Assembly (NCBI GenBank): GCA_947503925.1
Contig: CANNFQ010000010.1
Coordinates: forward strand, 1-64,000
From: an uncultured Paracoccaceae bacterium
Lineage (GTDB): Bacteria; Pseudomonadota; Alphaproteobacteria; Rhodobacterales; Rhodobacteraceae
DNA length: 64,000 nt
Direction of reading: 5' to 3'
Shown: positions 46,237-56,959 of the stretch, piece after piece
How the letters are laid out: the number at the start of each line of letters is the position of its first letter
How positions within the stretch are numbered: the stretch's first letter is position 1
Made by a program: the position numbers and the translations under genes
Notes under the pieces: generated by a model
The model's input: only the letters and a program-made list of their open reading frames with translations
The model's database searches: none
Told to the model about the DNA's origin: nothing

Positions 46237-47223
46237 ATGGCCGACGGTACAACTGATATGCAAGCAAAACCCACCGAAGAGATTTCAGTCCGCGATGTGT
46301 TTGGCATCGACAGTGACATGAAGATCAAAGGGTTTGCGGATCGGTCTGACCGCGTGCCAGAGATCGACAGCACCTATAAATTCGATCCGGATACGACTTT
46401 GGCCATTCTGGCAGGTTTTGGCTATAACCGCCGCGTTATGATCCAAGGCTATCACGGCACTGGCAAATCGACCCATATCGAACAGGTCGCTGCCCGCCTG
46501 AACTGGCCTGCGGTGCGTGTGAACCTTGATAGCCATATCAGCCGGATCGACCTGATTGGTAAGGATGCGATCAAACTGCGCGACGGCGTGCAGGTCACCG
46601 AATTTCACGAAGGCATCCTGCCGTGGGCGCTGCGCAACCCCGTTGCCATCGTGTTCGACGAATATGATGCGGGCCGTGCTGACGTGATGTTTGTCATCCA
46701 ACGGGTGCTTGAGGCTGACGGCAAGCTGACGCTTATGGACCAGAACGAGATTATCACGCCCAACCCCTATTTCCGCCTGTTTGCGACGGCCAACACTGTG
46801 GGTCTGGGTGACACAACCGGCCTTTACCACGGCACCCAGCAGATCAACCAGGCGCAGATGGACCGTTGGTCACTGGTCGCAACACTGAACTATCTGTCCC
46901 ATGATGCAGAGGCCGCGATCATCCTGTCCAAGTCGCCCCATTTCAACACCGAAAAAGGGCGCAGCACCATTTCGCAGATGGTTACTGTCGCTGATCTGAC
47001 CCGGACCGCGTTCATGAATGGTGACCTGAGCACCGTCATGTCGCCTCGTACCGTGCTGAACTGGGCCGAGAATGCCCGGATCTTTAACGATATCGGCTAT
47101 GCGTTCCGCCTGTCCTTCCTGAATAAATGTGACGAACTGGAACGGCAGACAGTGGCCGAGTTCTATCAGCGCTGCTTTGACGAGGAATTGCCGGAAAGTG
47201 CGGCAAGTCTGAGCCTGGGGTGA
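46237..47223 (+). CDS. cobS: Cobaltochelatase subunit CobS
   Basis: 328 residues from [20 protein letters not shown] (ATG 46237); the upstream extension to 46066 lacks family match. AAA+ features: [19 protein letters not shown] (Walker A), [18 protein letters not shown] (Walker B), [17 protein letters not shown]. With CobT it forms the ATPase complex that drives cobalt insertion by CobN in aerobic B12 synthesis. The next gene starts on its stop (GTGA). Confidence 0.95.
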   Translation: MADGTTDMQAKPTEEISVRDVFGIDSDMKIKGFADRSDRVPEIDSTYKFDPDTTLAILAGFGYNRRVMIQGYHGTGKSTHIEQVAARLNWPAVRVNLDSHISRIDLIGKDAIKLRDGVQVTEFHEGILPWALRNPVAIVFDEYDAGRADVMFVIQRVLEADGKLTLMDQNEIITPNPYFRLFATANTVGLGDTTGLYHGTQQINQAQMDRWSLVATLNYLSHDAEAAIILSKSPHFNTEKGRSTISQMVTVADLTRTAFMNGDLSTVMSPRTVLNWAENARIFNDIGYAFRLSFLNKCDELERQTVAEFYQRCFDEELPESAASLSLG

Positions 47224-47915
47224 GCAAGGGGCTGCATATCGGCCTGATCGGTGGGATCGGTGTTGCAGCCACGGTTGTCTATTATCAAAGGCTGACGGCC
47301 GCTGTGAATGCGCGCGGCGGTCAGCTTGACCTGACCATTGTGCATGCCGATGTGCAGGAACTGATCCGCAATAACCTCGCTGATGATCGGCGGGCGCAGG
47401 CCAAGGTCTATGCCCATCTGATTGACCGGCTGAAGGCGGCGGGCTGTGATTGTGCAGCGATCACCTCGCTTGGCGGGCATTTCTGTTTTGACGAAACGGT
47501 GCCTTTATCCTCACTGCCACTGGTATCGGCGGTCACGCCACTGGATGCTTATTTTTTAGTACAAGGCATTGCAAAGGTTGGTCTATTGGGCACCCGGGTC
47601 GTGATGCGCACGGGCCTTTATGGCCAGCTTCAGAAAACCAAAGCCGTCGCACTGAATGAAGAGATCGACACATTGGGCCAGCAGTATTTGGATATGGCTG
47701 TGGCTGGTCATTGCACGGATGCGCAGCGCGCCGTATTCGTCGATGCTGGCGCGCGCATGATCAAAGACCATGGCGCCGATGCAATTGTTCTGGCTGGTAC
47801 GGACCTTAATCTGGCCTTTGACGGTCATGATCCGGGCTACCGGGTGATTGACGCATTGGATGTGCATGTTGACGTACTGGTCGATCTGGCCGTCGGGGCA
47901 AGCACGTTTAAATAG
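47220..47915 (+). CDS. Asp/Glu racemase family protein, catalytic Cys absent
   Basis: 231 residues from GTG at 47220, overlapping the cobS stop. Opening [22 protein letters not shown] is typical of the family, but the two catalytic Cys sites read [10 protein letters not shown] and VLAGTDLNL where active racemases have CNT and GCTEL. Either catalysis is lost or a different chemistry is used. Sits between cobS and cobT; link to B12 is not evident. Confidence 0.8.
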   Translation: MSKGLHIGLIGGIGVAATVVYYQRLTAAVNARGGQLDLTIVHADVQELIRNNLADDRRAQAKVYAHLIDRLKAAGCDCAAITSLGGHFCFDETVPLSSLPLVSAVTPLDAYFLVQGIAKVGLLGTRVVMRTGLYGQLQKTKAVALNEEIDTLGQQYLDMAVAGHCTDAQRAVFVDAGARMIKDHGADAIVLAGTDLNLAFDGHDPGYRVIDALDVHVDVLVDLAVGASTFK

Positions 47916-48039
47916 CGAAGCCTGCGACAAAAAACGCCATATTTACCGAAGGCTTTATGCCTTAATAACCACAGGCTTGTCATAATCCGGTCCGCTTTGT
48001 CAGTATTGTAGTCAAAAATTGACTAAATCGGAGCCGATC

Positions 48040-48405
48040 ATGAAGATGAAGATTGGAACAGAACTGCCCGCTGATTACGTAGTCAGCCACGAGGATCTTG
48101 CCCAGACCGCAGGAGCGCTGATTGCGCAGGCGCTGTTTCCCTTGTTTGCCGAAAACATGAGCGAGGACATCGCCAAGGCCAATGTCGAGGGTATCTTGAC
48201 CGAGCTGGCCTATCTGTTTGATGAGGGCGAGATTGAATTGGGCGGCAAAGCCTATCGCCCGCGTATGGCTTTTGTGGATGAGGCGGGCGATATTCTGCCC
48301 GGTGCCGCTGACCTTGTGAATCTGCACGAGATGGTATCAGACCCGTTCGACATCACGCCCGAGATGAATATCAGTTTTGAAATGGATGATTTCGGCGAAG
48401 AGTAA
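48040..48405 (+). CDS. Conserved hypothetical protein
   Basis: 121 residues from the ATG at 48040 with CGGAG 8 nt upstream; a preceding in-frame TTG is not needed. No signal or membrane segment; strongly acidic, ending FEMDDFGEE. Contains [45 protein letters not shown]. Not recognised. Located between the racemase-family gene and cobT. Confidence 0.65.
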   Translation: MKMKIGTELPADYVVSHEDLAQTAGALIAQALFPLFAENMSEDIAKANVEGILTELAYLFDEGEIELGGKAYRPRMAFVDEAGDILPGAADLVNLHEMVSDPFDITPEMNISFEMDDFGEE

Positions 48406-48470
48406 GCCACACCCTCTGGCCTTTGCCCGGTCCCGGTTCTAGTTTGCGGATAAGCAAAGGACCCCGGGCG

Positions 48471-50351
48471 ATGAACAAACCAACTGACAACCCTGCCGAT
48501 CCGTTCAAGAAGGCATTGGCCGAGGCGACCAAGGTCATGGCCGATGATCCTGAACTGGCCGTCACCTATTCGGTTGATCCTGCCGGTCAGACGGCGGACA
48601 CCATTCGCCTGCCACAGGTCAGCCGCCGCATGACCAAGGACGAGGTGTTGCTGGCCCGTGGCACCGCAGATGCATTTGCCCTGCGCCACAAGTTTCATGA
48701 TCCCAAGCTTGCTGCCCGCTATATGCCGCAAGGCCAGATGGCGCAGGATCTGTACGAGGCGATGGAAACCGCCCGGATCGAAGCCGTCGGTGCCCGCTAC
48801 ATGCCCGGCACTGCAGGCAATATCGATGCCAAGATCAGCAATGAGGCGATGCGCAAAGGCTATGACCAGATCACCCAAGCCGCTGATGCCCCGCTGGCCA
48901 CCGCTGCGGGCTATCTGATCCGCCATCTGGCCACGGGTCGTGACATGCCCAAAGGCGCCGAAAACGTCATGGAGCTGTGGCGCGGTTTTATTGAGGATCA
49001 TTGCGGCGGCACGCTGGATAGTCTTGAGGATATGCTGAACGACCAGCAGGCCTTTGCCAAGTTTGCCCGCCAGTTGATAAGCGATCTGGGCTATGGTGAT
49101 CAGCTGGGTGATGACCCGGATAGTCTTGATGATGATCAGGAAGACGAGGCTGAGGAAGGTCAGGACGACAACCAAGACGAACCTGACAGCACCGGCGACG
49201 ACGAAAGCGAAGGCGATGAGGCCGAAGCATCGCCCGAGCAAAGCCAGGAACAGCAGCAGGATGCATCCCAGGCCGAGGTCAGCATGGATGATCAAGCTGA
49301 TGCCGAAATGGGCGAAGAAACCGAGATGCCTGATGGCGAGGCCCCATTAGAGCCGCCCGCCCCGCAGCCGGTTTCCGACGCCGACCCGGACTATAAAGTG
49401 TTCAGCACCGAATACGACGAAGAGATCGGCGCAGAAGATCTGGCCGAACCGGTCGAGCTGGAGCGCCTGCGCGCCTATCTGGACCAGCAGTTGGAGCCGT
49501 TGAAAGGGGCGGTGTCGCGTCTGGCCAACAAGTTGCAACGTCGCCTTCAGGCCCAGCAGAACCGGTCATGGGAGTTTGACCGCGAAGAGGGTATTCTGGA
49601 TGCGGGCCGTTTGGCGCGTATCGTCGCCTCGCCCACCACCCCGCTATCGTTCAAGGTCGAAAAAGATACCGAATTTCGCGATACGATTGTCACGCTGCTG
49701 TTGGATAATTCCGGGTCCATGCGCGGCCGCCCGATTTCCATTGCCGCGATCTGTGCCGATGTGATGGCCCGTACACTGGAACGCTGCGATGTGAAGGTCG
49801 AAATTCTGGGCTTTACCACCAAGGCGTGGAAAGGTGGCCAGTCGCGTGAAAAATGGCTGGCCGATGGCCGCCCTGCCACCCCCGGTCGCCTGAATGATCT
49901 GCGCCACATCGTCTATAAATCCGCCGACGCCCCATGGCGGCGAACCCGCCCCAATCTGGGTCTGATGATGAAAGAAGGGCTGCTGAAGGAAAATATCGAC
50001 GGCGAGGCGCTGGAATGGGCGCATCGCCGCATAACGGCGCGCCATGAACAGCGCAAAGTGTTGATGGTGATTTCCGATGGGGCACCGGTGGACGATTCAA
50101 CGTTGTCCGTTAACCCTGCGAATTACCTTGAGAAACACCTGCGCGATGTGATTGCGATGGTTGAAAAACGTAAAGCGGTTGAACTGGTTGCGATCGGCAT
50201 TGGTCACGATGTGACCCGTTATTACGAACGCGCCGTCACCATCACGGATGTCGAACAGCTGGCCGGCGCCATGACGGAGCAACTGGCATCGCTTTTTGAC
50301 AATGATCCACGCAAACGCGCGCGGGTCATGGGCATGCGGAAGGCCAGTTAA
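48471..50351 (+). CDS. cobT: Cobaltochelatase subunit CobT
   Basis: 626 residues from the ATG at 48471 with AAGGA upstream. A helical N-terminal half, an acidic linker (about 225-320, rich in Asp/Glu/Gln) and a C-terminal VWA domain with MIDAS motif [15 protein letters not shown]. Partners with CobS. Same direction as cobS with two genes between. Confidence 0.95.
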   Translation: MNKPTDNPADPFKKALAEATKVMADDPELAVTYSVDPAGQTADTIRLPQVSRRMTKDEVLLARGTADAFALRHKFHDPKLAARYMPQGQMAQDLYEAMETARIEAVGARYMPGTAGNIDAKISNEAMRKGYDQITQAADAPLATAAGYLIRHLATGRDMPKGAENVMELWRGFIEDHCGGTLDSLEDMLNDQQAFAKFARQLISDLGYGDQLGDDPDSLDDDQEDEAEEGQDDNQDEPDSTGDDESEGDEAEASPEQSQEQQQDASQAEVSMDDQADAEMGEETEMPDGEAPLEPPAPQPVSDADPDYKVFSTEYDEEIGAEDLAEPVELERLRAYLDQQLEPLKGAVSRLANKLQRRLQAQQNRSWEFDREEGILDAGRLARIVASPTTPLSFKVEKDTEFRDTIVTLLLDNSGSMRGRPISIAAICADVMARTLERCDVKVEILGFTTKAWKGGQSREKWLADGRPATPGRLNDLRHIVYKSADAPWRRTRPNLGLMMKEGLLKENIDGEALEWAHRRITARHEQRKVLMVISDGAPVDDSTLSVNPANYLEKHLRDVIAMVEKRKAVELVAIGIGHDVTRYYERAVTITDVEQLAGAMTEQLASLFDNDPRKRARVMGMRKAS

Positions 50352-50368
50352 ACCGTAGGATTTCATAA

Positions 50369-52153
50369 ATGTTTCAAACATTTGAAGCGTCATCTTCACC
50401 GGATCAGGGTCCGCCCCGGCTGACCGCTCTGCGCCAATTGATGGCCCAGCATGGGGTTGATTGTTTTCTTGTCCCCCGCGCCGATGCCCATCAAGGCGAA
50501 TATGTCGCCCCACGCGATGCGCGATTGCAGTGGCTGACAGGATTTTCCGGCTCTGCCGGGTTCTGTGCTGTGTTACAGGATATTGCCGGGGTTTTCGTTG
50601 ATGGCCGCTATCGCGTGCAGGTCCGTGCGCAGGTTGCTGATGACTTCACCCCGGTTGATTGGCCCGACGTAAAGCTGGCCGACTGGCTCTTGGAACAACG
50701 CCCTGACAGCTGCGTCCTGGCCTATGATCCTTGGCTGCATACCGTTTCGGAACTGGCCGATCTGGGCAAGAAGTTGAAAGGGTTTACCTTTCGCCCCATC
50801 GACAATCTGGTTGATGCGATCTGGGATGATCAACCCACCGCACCTGCGGCCTCTTTCACGGTGCATCCTCTGGAACATGCGGGCGAAGCGCATGGCGACA
50901 AACGAGCCCGGCTGGCCAGCGATCTGGATGCCAAGGCCGCCATCATCACCCTGCCCGACAGCATCGCGTGGCTGCTGAATATTCGCGGCACGGATATTGA
51001 ACGTAACCCCGTTCCCCAAGGGTTTGCCGTGCTGCATGATAGCGGCAAGGTTGATCTATATACTGGACCTGGGAAAGCGCGGGATGTGGCTGATCATCTG
51101 GGTGCCGATGTGCAGGTCCATGATATTGCTGCGTTTCTGCCCGGGCTGGCCGCGCTGAAGGGGCCGGTGTTGATTGACCCCAAATCCTGCCCCGATGTGT
51201 TGGCCACCACGCTGAAAGACAATGCGATTGAAGTGGTTCATGGCCGCGATCCCTGCATCCTGCCCAAGGCCCGCAAGAACACGGTCGAGATTGCGGGGGC
51301 GAAAGCAGCCCATGCGCGTGATGGCGTGGCCATGGTGCGGTTTCTGGCATGGTTGGACGCAGAGGCCCCAAAGGGTCAGTTGACCGAAATTGACGTGGTC
51401 AAAGCGCTCGAAGGGTTCCGCACCCAGACCAACGCCCTGCGCGATATCAGTTTTGAGACGATCAGCGGTGCAGGTCCGAACGGGGCCATTGTGCATTACA
51501 GGGTCAGTGATGACACCAACCGCCCTGTGAGCCCCGGTGAACTATTGCTGGTCGATAGTGGCGGCCAATATGTCGACGGCACTACCGATATCACCCGCAC
51601 CATCGTCGTTGGTGCGCCGACGGATGAACATCGCGCCTGCTATACCCGCGTGTTGCAAGGCATGATCGCTGTCAGCCGCATCCGTTTCCCACAAGGGGTC
51701 GGGGGTCAGCATCTGGATGCGCTGGCGCGCGCACCGCTTTGGCTGGCGGGGATGGATTATGATCATGGCACCGGTCACGGAGTCGGCAGCTATCTGAGCG
51801 TGCATGAAGGCCCGCAAGGGATATCGCGCCGGTCAGAAGTAGCGCTGGAACAAGGTATGATCCTGTCCAATGAGCCCGGATATTACCGCGAAGGCGCGTT
51901 TGGCATCCGCATCGAAAACCTGATCGTCACCCAAGAGGCCCCGCGCATTCCCGGCGATGACGGCCGCGCCATGCTGCATTTCGAGACATTGACCTATGTG
52001 CCGCTTGATCGCCGCCTGATCGACCCCGCCCTTTTGACGCAGGCAGAACAGGACTGGATTGATCAGTATCATGCCGATACAGTCAACCTTCTGGCGCCGC
52101 GATTGGATGACGCAGTGCGTGACTGGCTGATGCAGGCTTGCGCACCGCTGTAA
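50369..52153 (+). CDS. Xaa-Pro aminopeptidase (M24B)
   Basis: 594 residues with the three-domain aminopeptidase P layout: two creatinase-like N-domains and the catalytic pita-bread domain. Metal ligands in LLVDSGGQYVDGTTDITRT, GTGHGVGSYLSVHEGPQGI, LSNEPGYYREGAFGIRIEN. Removes residues preceding Pro. Starts 18 nt after cobT, after AGGA. Confidence 0.95.
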   Translation: MFQTFEASSSPDQGPPRLTALRQLMAQHGVDCFLVPRADAHQGEYVAPRDARLQWLTGFSGSAGFCAVLQDIAGVFVDGRYRVQVRAQVADDFTPVDWPDVKLADWLLEQRPDSCVLAYDPWLHTVSELADLGKKLKGFTFRPIDNLVDAIWDDQPTAPAASFTVHPLEHAGEAHGDKRARLASDLDAKAAIITLPDSIAWLLNIRGTDIERNPVPQGFAVLHDSGKVDLYTGPGKARDVADHLGADVQVHDIAAFLPGLAALKGPVLIDPKSCPDVLATTLKDNAIEVVHGRDPCILPKARKNTVEIAGAKAAHARDGVAMVRFLAWLDAEAPKGQLTEIDVVKALEGFRTQTNALRDISFETISGAGPNGAIVHYRVSDDTNRPVSPGELLLVDSGGQYVDGTTDITRTIVVGAPTDEHRACYTRVLQGMIAVSRIRFPQGVGGQHLDALARAPLWLAGMDYDHGTGHGVGSYLSVHEGPQGISRRSEVALEQGMILSNEPGYYREGAFGIRIENLIVTQEAPRIPGDDGRAMLHFETLTYVPLDRRLIDPALLTQAEQDWIDQYHADTVNLLAPRLDDAVRDWLMQACAPL

Positions 52154-52204
52154 TACAGAACTGTCATATGCGGACCTTAGATGTGACGAGGAAAGGAAAC
52201 CGCC

Positions 52205-52546
52205 ATGGCTGATCATATTACCATTCGCCCCGCATCCGGAAACTGGACCGTGCGCGCCGGTGGCGCCGTTCTGGGGGAAAGCAAAAGCGCGCTGGAATTG
52301 CAGGAAGGCGATTATCCTCCGGTCATCTATTTCCCGCGGTCAGACATCGCCATGGCGTTTCTGGAACCCAGCGAACTAACGTCAAGCTGTCCGTACAAGG
52401 GCACGGCCACCTATTATTCCATCGTCGCCAAAAGCGGACCGATCAAGGATGCGGTCTGGTCATATGAAGAGCCGCTTGATGCTGTGGCAGGGATCAAAGG
52501 TTATCTGGCATTCTACACAACCAAAGTGGCTGTCGAAGAGGTTTAA
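52205..52546 (+). CDS. DUF427 domain protein
   Basis: 113 residues: RPASGNWTVRAGGAVLGES, PPVIYFPRSDIAMAFLEPS, SSCPYKGTATYYSI and VWSYEEPLDAVAGIKGYLAFY are characteristic of DUF427. Function unknown. GAGGAAAGGAAACC precedes the ATG. The stop shares 4 bp (TTAA) with the convergent ClC gene. Confidence 0.9.
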   Translation: MADHITIRPASGNWTVRAGGAVLGESKSALELQEGDYPPVIYFPRSDIAMAFLEPSELTSSCPYKGTATYYSIVAKSGPIKDAVWSYEEPLDAVAGIKGYLAFYTTKVAVEEV

Positions 52547-54234
52547 GAATGTTCCTCGGCCGCTGTTTCGGACAGCGCCCGGTTCATCGCTTTCAACGCA
52601 TCAACCTGAAACAGCGCGCCCCATAATTCGGGCGGGCTGCCTTCGCCGCCCAGTGTCACAACCGGGATGAAAGCCTGCCCTGATTGTTCAAAGATCGGCA
52701 TCGCCTGCTCTAGCGTGGCGTTCCCATCAATATAGATCCCATCGCTGATTAGGTCCCAGCACCGATCCTCTGGCGCGGCCTTTTCGATGTCTTTGCTGCG
52801 CATCACATTGGCCACTTTGAATGTGGCCAATAGATAGGCTTGCGGTCCTGCCGCCAGATGCACGTTGCGCCGTTCCAGCTGTGTCAAAAAGAACGACCGG
52901 TCCACCAGCCGCGTGGACAGTGCGGTGGACAGCGAAACCGACACCATCACCGCCAGCCCGGTTTGCCAGTCTCCGGTGAGCTCAAAGACGATCAGCGTTG
53001 TTGATATTGGCGCACCCAGCACCGCTGCCGCAACCGCGCCCATGCCCGCCAATGCATATAATGTGCCTTCACCGGACACGTTGGGAAAAACAGATGTGGC
53101 GATGATGCCAAAGGCCAGCCCCGTCATCGCCCCGACCATCAAGGACGGTGAAAACACGCCCCCGCCCATACGCCCACCCATGGTGATGGCTACCGCGATG
53201 ACCTTGAGGATAACAAACACAACTGCCTCGTGTAGCAACAATTCACCAGTCAACGCGGCAGAGGTCGTCTCGTACCCCACCCCGATAATATGCGGCCACC
53301 AAATTGCCAGCAGGCCAAGAAGCGCACCAGCAACCGCTGGTCGCAGGAATCGCGGCATGCCCATCGCCTCCTGCATGAAGCTGGCGAAATCCTCAGCCCA
53401 GAAAATCGTTTTCATCAGGACAACAGCGACAAGGCCGCAAAGCAGCCCAAGCAGAAGAAATGCGGGGAGTTCAACGTAAAAGGCCAAAGCATTTTTTCCG
53501 GACAACATGAACTCGGTCACATCGCCGAAAGCCAGGCGGTTGATGATTGTACCAGCAACCGATGCAATGACGATGGGGGCAAAGGCGTGTACGGCGAAAT
53601 GCCGCAACACCACTTCCAGCGCGAAAAGCGCCCCGGCGATCGGCGCGTTAAAGCTGGCTGATACGGCTGCGGCGACCGCGCAACCCAGCAAATCCCGTCC
53701 AGTGATCCCGTTCGCCCGGATCAACCGGCAGACGGCCGTCGACACGACAGAGGCCAGATGCACCACCGGCCCTTCGCGCCCGCTGGACCCGCCAGATGAA
53801 AGGGTAATCAGCGAGGCCGCCGCCGATGCCAGCCCGCGCCTGACCTCTACCCGACCTTCTGCCAATGCGGCCCCTTCGATCACATCTGCGACCGAACGGA
53901 CCCGCCCATCATCGGTGAACCTATCCAGGATGATGCCAACGCAAAGCCCGCCAAGGATTGGTATGATCAGGATTTGATACCAGGCCAGCCCGGCCGCGAA
54001 ACTGGCAAGATAAGTCGGGTCATCCGTACCATAAAGCCATGATTGCGCCGCCTCGATCCCGAGACGAAATAGTAGTGCCGCCAGACCGGAAATCACCCCG
54101 ATGGCAAGAGCGATGAACCAGAATTGCACCTGGCTTGGGCCACGGGTCTTCATCACGCGCAGCGCGTCCCTATACGTCATACGCAAGCTAGTCAGCCACT
54201 GCGTGAGCCAAGACATAAGCGCTTTGCCATTCAT
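52543..54234 (-). CDS. ClC-type chloride channel/antiporter with CBS-like C-terminus
   Basis: 563 residues. About 12-14 helices; GREGPVVH carries the gating Glu, and GGGVFSPSLMVGA is the third filter motif. The first filter motif (GSGIP) is not conserved (RVRSVADVIEG). After residue 430 a CBS-pair-like domain (VANVMRSKDIEKA, TLEQAMPIFEQSGQAFIPV) may bind nucleotides. Could be a Cl- or other anion channel or exchanger. Confidence 0.9.
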   Translation of the reverse strand: MNGKALMSWLTQWLTSLRMTYRDALRVMKTRGPSQVQFWFIALAIGVISGLAALLFRLGIEAAQSWLYGTDDPTYLASFAAGLAWYQILIIPILGGLCVGIILDRFTDDGRVRSVADVIEGAALAEGRVEVRRGLASAAASLITLSSGGSSGREGPVVHLASVVSTAVCRLIRANGITGRDLLGCAVAAAVSASFNAPIAGALFALEVVLRHFAVHAFAPIVIASVAGTIINRLAFGDVTEFMLSGKNALAFYVELPAFLLLGLLCGLVAVVLMKTIFWAEDFASFMQEAMGMPRFLRPAVAGALLGLLAIWWPHIIGVGYETTSAALTGELLLHEAVVFVILKVIAVAITMGGRMGGGVFSPSLMVGAMTGLAFGIIATSVFPNVSGEGTLYALAGMGAVAAAVLGAPISTTLIVFELTGDWQTGLAVMVSVSLSTALSTRLVDRSFFLTQLERRNVHLAAGPQAYLLATFKVANVMRSKDIEKAAPEDRCWDLISDGIYIDGNATLEQAMPIFEQSGQAFIPVVTLGGEGSPPELWGALFQVDALKAMNRALSETAAEEHS

Positions 54235-55274
54235 ATTGCTGACCCTTGCACGAAATGCAGCACCATCACCACGGCCACGACGAATACCTAGCGATCAAGC
54301 CCCGTGCTTGTGCATCACGAACCGTCTACATGCTCTCTTAGGCGATCATGTGATTTCATCCAACAGTGATTCGTGCGGCGCTCAGCGGTCCAAGACGTTG
54401 GCAAAGACAAATTTGGCAAACTTGCGACATTGTTGCCGCGATACCTACTCGCCTTCAGAAAAGACGTCCTGCACCGGTATTCCGGCCCTGTTTCGCGCAA
54501 AATACCGCTGTGGGACGACGGGTAAGGTGACAACACGCCAAACATCGCCCGATTTGCGGCCCCAACACGCGATTTCGGATCAATCTCCGACGCAACCGCA
54601 AGATATGGCACAGTTACCACGCCGTCCTTCAATATGTGGTTTGGATCAGGGCATCATGGTTAAGCGATAAATTGCCGATGCGAAAATGCAACATTAACTA
54701 TCTATCACTATTATCCGGCATCCTACCATCAGTCAGTTTGTCAAAAATTCACAACCCCTGAGCGAAACAGGTATCTACGCTTGTCGTATCACCGTGATCC
54801 CGAAGCGAAGCTGCTGCAACATCGATATCGGCTTGGAAATTATTGTATTAAATAAATAAAGTTGATATCTTTTTCATTATTTCGGGCCATGATGCTTCCT
54901 GAGAGGCCGAAAATCGTCACAATCAGAAACCTGCTTTAATCAACTTCTGATAGTTATGTCAGTATATATGACATACTTTGGGACAGGTTGAGCCTGTCGG
55001 CGAATACCTGCTAATCAATGTTTACGAAGCCGATTAGGTTTCGCGTTGTTAACGAGTATCTGGGTTCGGCACCCGCATATCGGCGGAAACCTGCCCAGAA
55101 TTTTGGAAAGGAAACGTTTGCGGATCCTTTCAAGACTATTGAAAGACGTGCGTGGCGGAGGTGAGTGGCCAAAACGTGCAACGTTACGAGTGGGTTGGGT
55201 AACCCGTATGTTCCGGGGGCGATGTGGTGTTGAGAGCGCTGTCATCGCCCCCAATTCATTTCAGACAGTCGTTT
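54235..55274. other. About 1 kb without a convincing gene
   Basis: Between the ClC and recN genes. Frames such as minus 54315-54632 or the 48-codon ORF at plus 55018-55164 (MFTKPIRFRVV) lack ribosome sites and family features. The middle (54660-54980) is AT-rich and contains an operator-like dyad at 54955-54975 and a GACAGG/CCTGTC hairpin (54982-54998). It might hold a decayed gene or small RNA. Confidence 0.5.
54955..54975. promoter_or_regulatory. TATGTCA-N7-TGACATA dyad
   Basis: A perfect 7-bp inverted repeat with 7-bp AT-only-plus-one-G spacer in the AT-rich gap before recN. Symmetric arms of this size suit a dimeric regulator. No gene start follows closely on either strand. Confidence 0.35.
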
Positions 55275-56924
55275 TCAAACCTTTATCAGCGCTTTTGCTG
55301 CTTCCCTTGCCGCATCTGTCACTGTGTCACCAGACAGCATCCGTGCGATCTCATCGACCCTTGCCACAGGATCCAGCGCGATCACTGTTGATGTTGTAAC
55401 ATCCGCCTGCTGCCGCTTTTCAACCCGCCAATGATGCCCACCCAATGCCGCAACCTGCGGTGAATGGGTCACGACCAATACCTGCCCACCATCGGCAAGA
55501 TCGGCCAGACGGCGTCCGACCGCATCGGCGGTCGCGCCCCCCACCCCGCGATCAATCTCGTCAAAGATCATCGTCAAATCATCATCGGATTTAGTCAGGC
55601 AAACTTTTAACGCCAACAAGAACCGGCTCAATTCGCCGCCCGACGCGATCTTGTTCAGTGGACCGGCGGGGGCACCAGGATTCGTGGCCACGGTAAAGGC
55701 AACCCCGTCACCACCATCAGGCCCCGCATCAATCGGGTTTATCTGCGTGGCAAACACAGCGCGCTCCATCTTAAGCGGTGCCAATTCTGCCGCCATAGAC
55801 GCATCCAGCGCCTTGGCCGCCTTCGCCCGTCGCGCGGTTAGCTGTTGTGCCGCCGCGTCATATGCCCCTTGCGCCTGATCAACGGCGGTTTGCATCACGC
55901 CCATGTCACCTGCACTGTTATCCAGCACGGCCAGACGCGCACGCAGATCATCGGCAAGGCTGGACAGATCATCGGGCAGAACATCATGTTTGCGCGCCAG
56001 ACCACGAATAGCAAAGAGCCGTTCTTCAACCATTTCAAGCTCTGACGTATTGAATGACAGCGTATCGAGACAGTGGGTGATGCCCTGTTGCGCCTCATCC
56101 AACGCCAGCATGGCCTGTTCAATAGCGGACAGGGAGGCATCCAGCTGCCCTTCGGCCTGATCGACAACCCCCTGCAACCAGCGCGACGCGTCGGTGACGA
56201 GCCCCTCTGCACCCTGCAAGCCCAATGCCTCATGCGCCTTGGTGATATCTGCCCTGATCCGCTCAGCCGCTTGCATCAGGCGGCGCTGGGTATCAAGCGC
56301 ACCTTCTTCACCCGCCTCTGGCGCCAAGGCGTCAAGTTCAGCCACAGCATGCCGCAGATAGTCTTCCTCGGCTTGCAGCTCGGTCAGTTTGGCGGTGGCA
56401 ACTTCCAATTCATTCCGGGCCGCGCCAAGGCGCCGCCACGCATCGCGCGTTTTTTTCAAAGCGGCATCATGCCCGCCAAAAGCATCCAGCATCTGGCGGT
56501 GACCGCGCGGGTTCAGCAACCCCCGGTCATCATGCTGGCCATGCAGTTCCACCAATGTATCCGACAGGCGGCGCAGAACCTCACCACTGACCCTACGGTC
56601 ATTGATCCAGGCGGTTTTACGTCCGTCGCGGGTATTGATACGTCGCAGGATCAGCTCGCCTTCATAGGCGATACCCGCCTCCTCAAGCACTGTCAGCGCT
56701 GGATGCCCGCTGCTGAGTTCAAACCAAGCCGTTACCTCACCTTGATCGGCCCCTTGTCGGACCAGCTCTGCACGTCCGCGCCAGCCAAGCACAAAACCCA
56801 AAGCATCTAACAAGATCGACTTGCCCGCACCGGTTTCACCTGTCAGCACATTCAACCCGGGCTGAAACGCCAGTTCCAGCCGCTCGATGATTAACATGTT
56901 TCGGATATCGAGGCCGCGCAGCAT
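55275..56924 (-). CDS. recN: DNA repair protein RecN
   Basis: 549 residues. SMC-like ATPase: LNVLTGETGAGKSILLDALG (Walker A), a coiled-coil central part, IASGGELSRFLLALKVCL (signature), TMIFDEIDRGVGGATADAVG (Walker B) and VLVVTHSPQVAAL. Handles double-strand breaks. Downstream of bamD, 35 nt apart, the last gene of the division/envelope cluster. No LexA-type site was noticed. Confidence 0.96.
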   Translation of the reverse strand: MLRGLDIRNMLIIERLELAFQPGLNVLTGETGAGKSILLDALGFVLGWRGRAELVRQGADQGEVTAWFELSSGHPALTVLEEAGIAYEGELILRRINTRDGRKTAWINDRRVSGEVLRRLSDTLVELHGQHDDRGLLNPRGHRQMLDAFGGHDAALKKTRDAWRRLGAARNELEVATAKLTELQAEEDYLRHAVAELDALAPEAGEEGALDTQRRLMQAAERIRADITKAHEALGLQGAEGLVTDASRWLQGVVDQAEGQLDASLSAIEQAMLALDEAQQGITHCLDTLSFNTSELEMVEERLFAIRGLARKHDVLPDDLSSLADDLRARLAVLDNSAGDMGVMQTAVDQAQGAYDAAAQQLTARRAKAAKALDASMAAELAPLKMERAVFATQINPIDAGPDGGDGVAFTVATNPGAPAGPLNKIASGGELSRFLLALKVCLTKSDDDLTMIFDEIDRGVGGATADAVGRRLADLADGGQVLVVTHSPQVAALGGHHWRVEKRQQADVTTSTVIALDPVARVDEIARMLSGDTVTDAAREAAKALIKV

Positions 56925-56959
56925 GTCAGCCTCCGATGGTCGGGTTTATCCCGCCATGC

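Noticed and set aside
48252..49295. 347-codon minus-strand frame with many hydrophobic residues
   Set aside because: Complement of the acidic CobT linker reads as hydrophobic; an artefact of codon complementarity.
54315..54632. 105-codon minus-strand frame downstream of the ClC promoter region
   Set aside because: No ribosome site or domain; mixed composition typical of non-coding DNA.
55018..55164. 48-codon plus-strand ORF before recN
   Set aside because: No ribosome site upstream and no recognisable features; left as an unsupported possibility.
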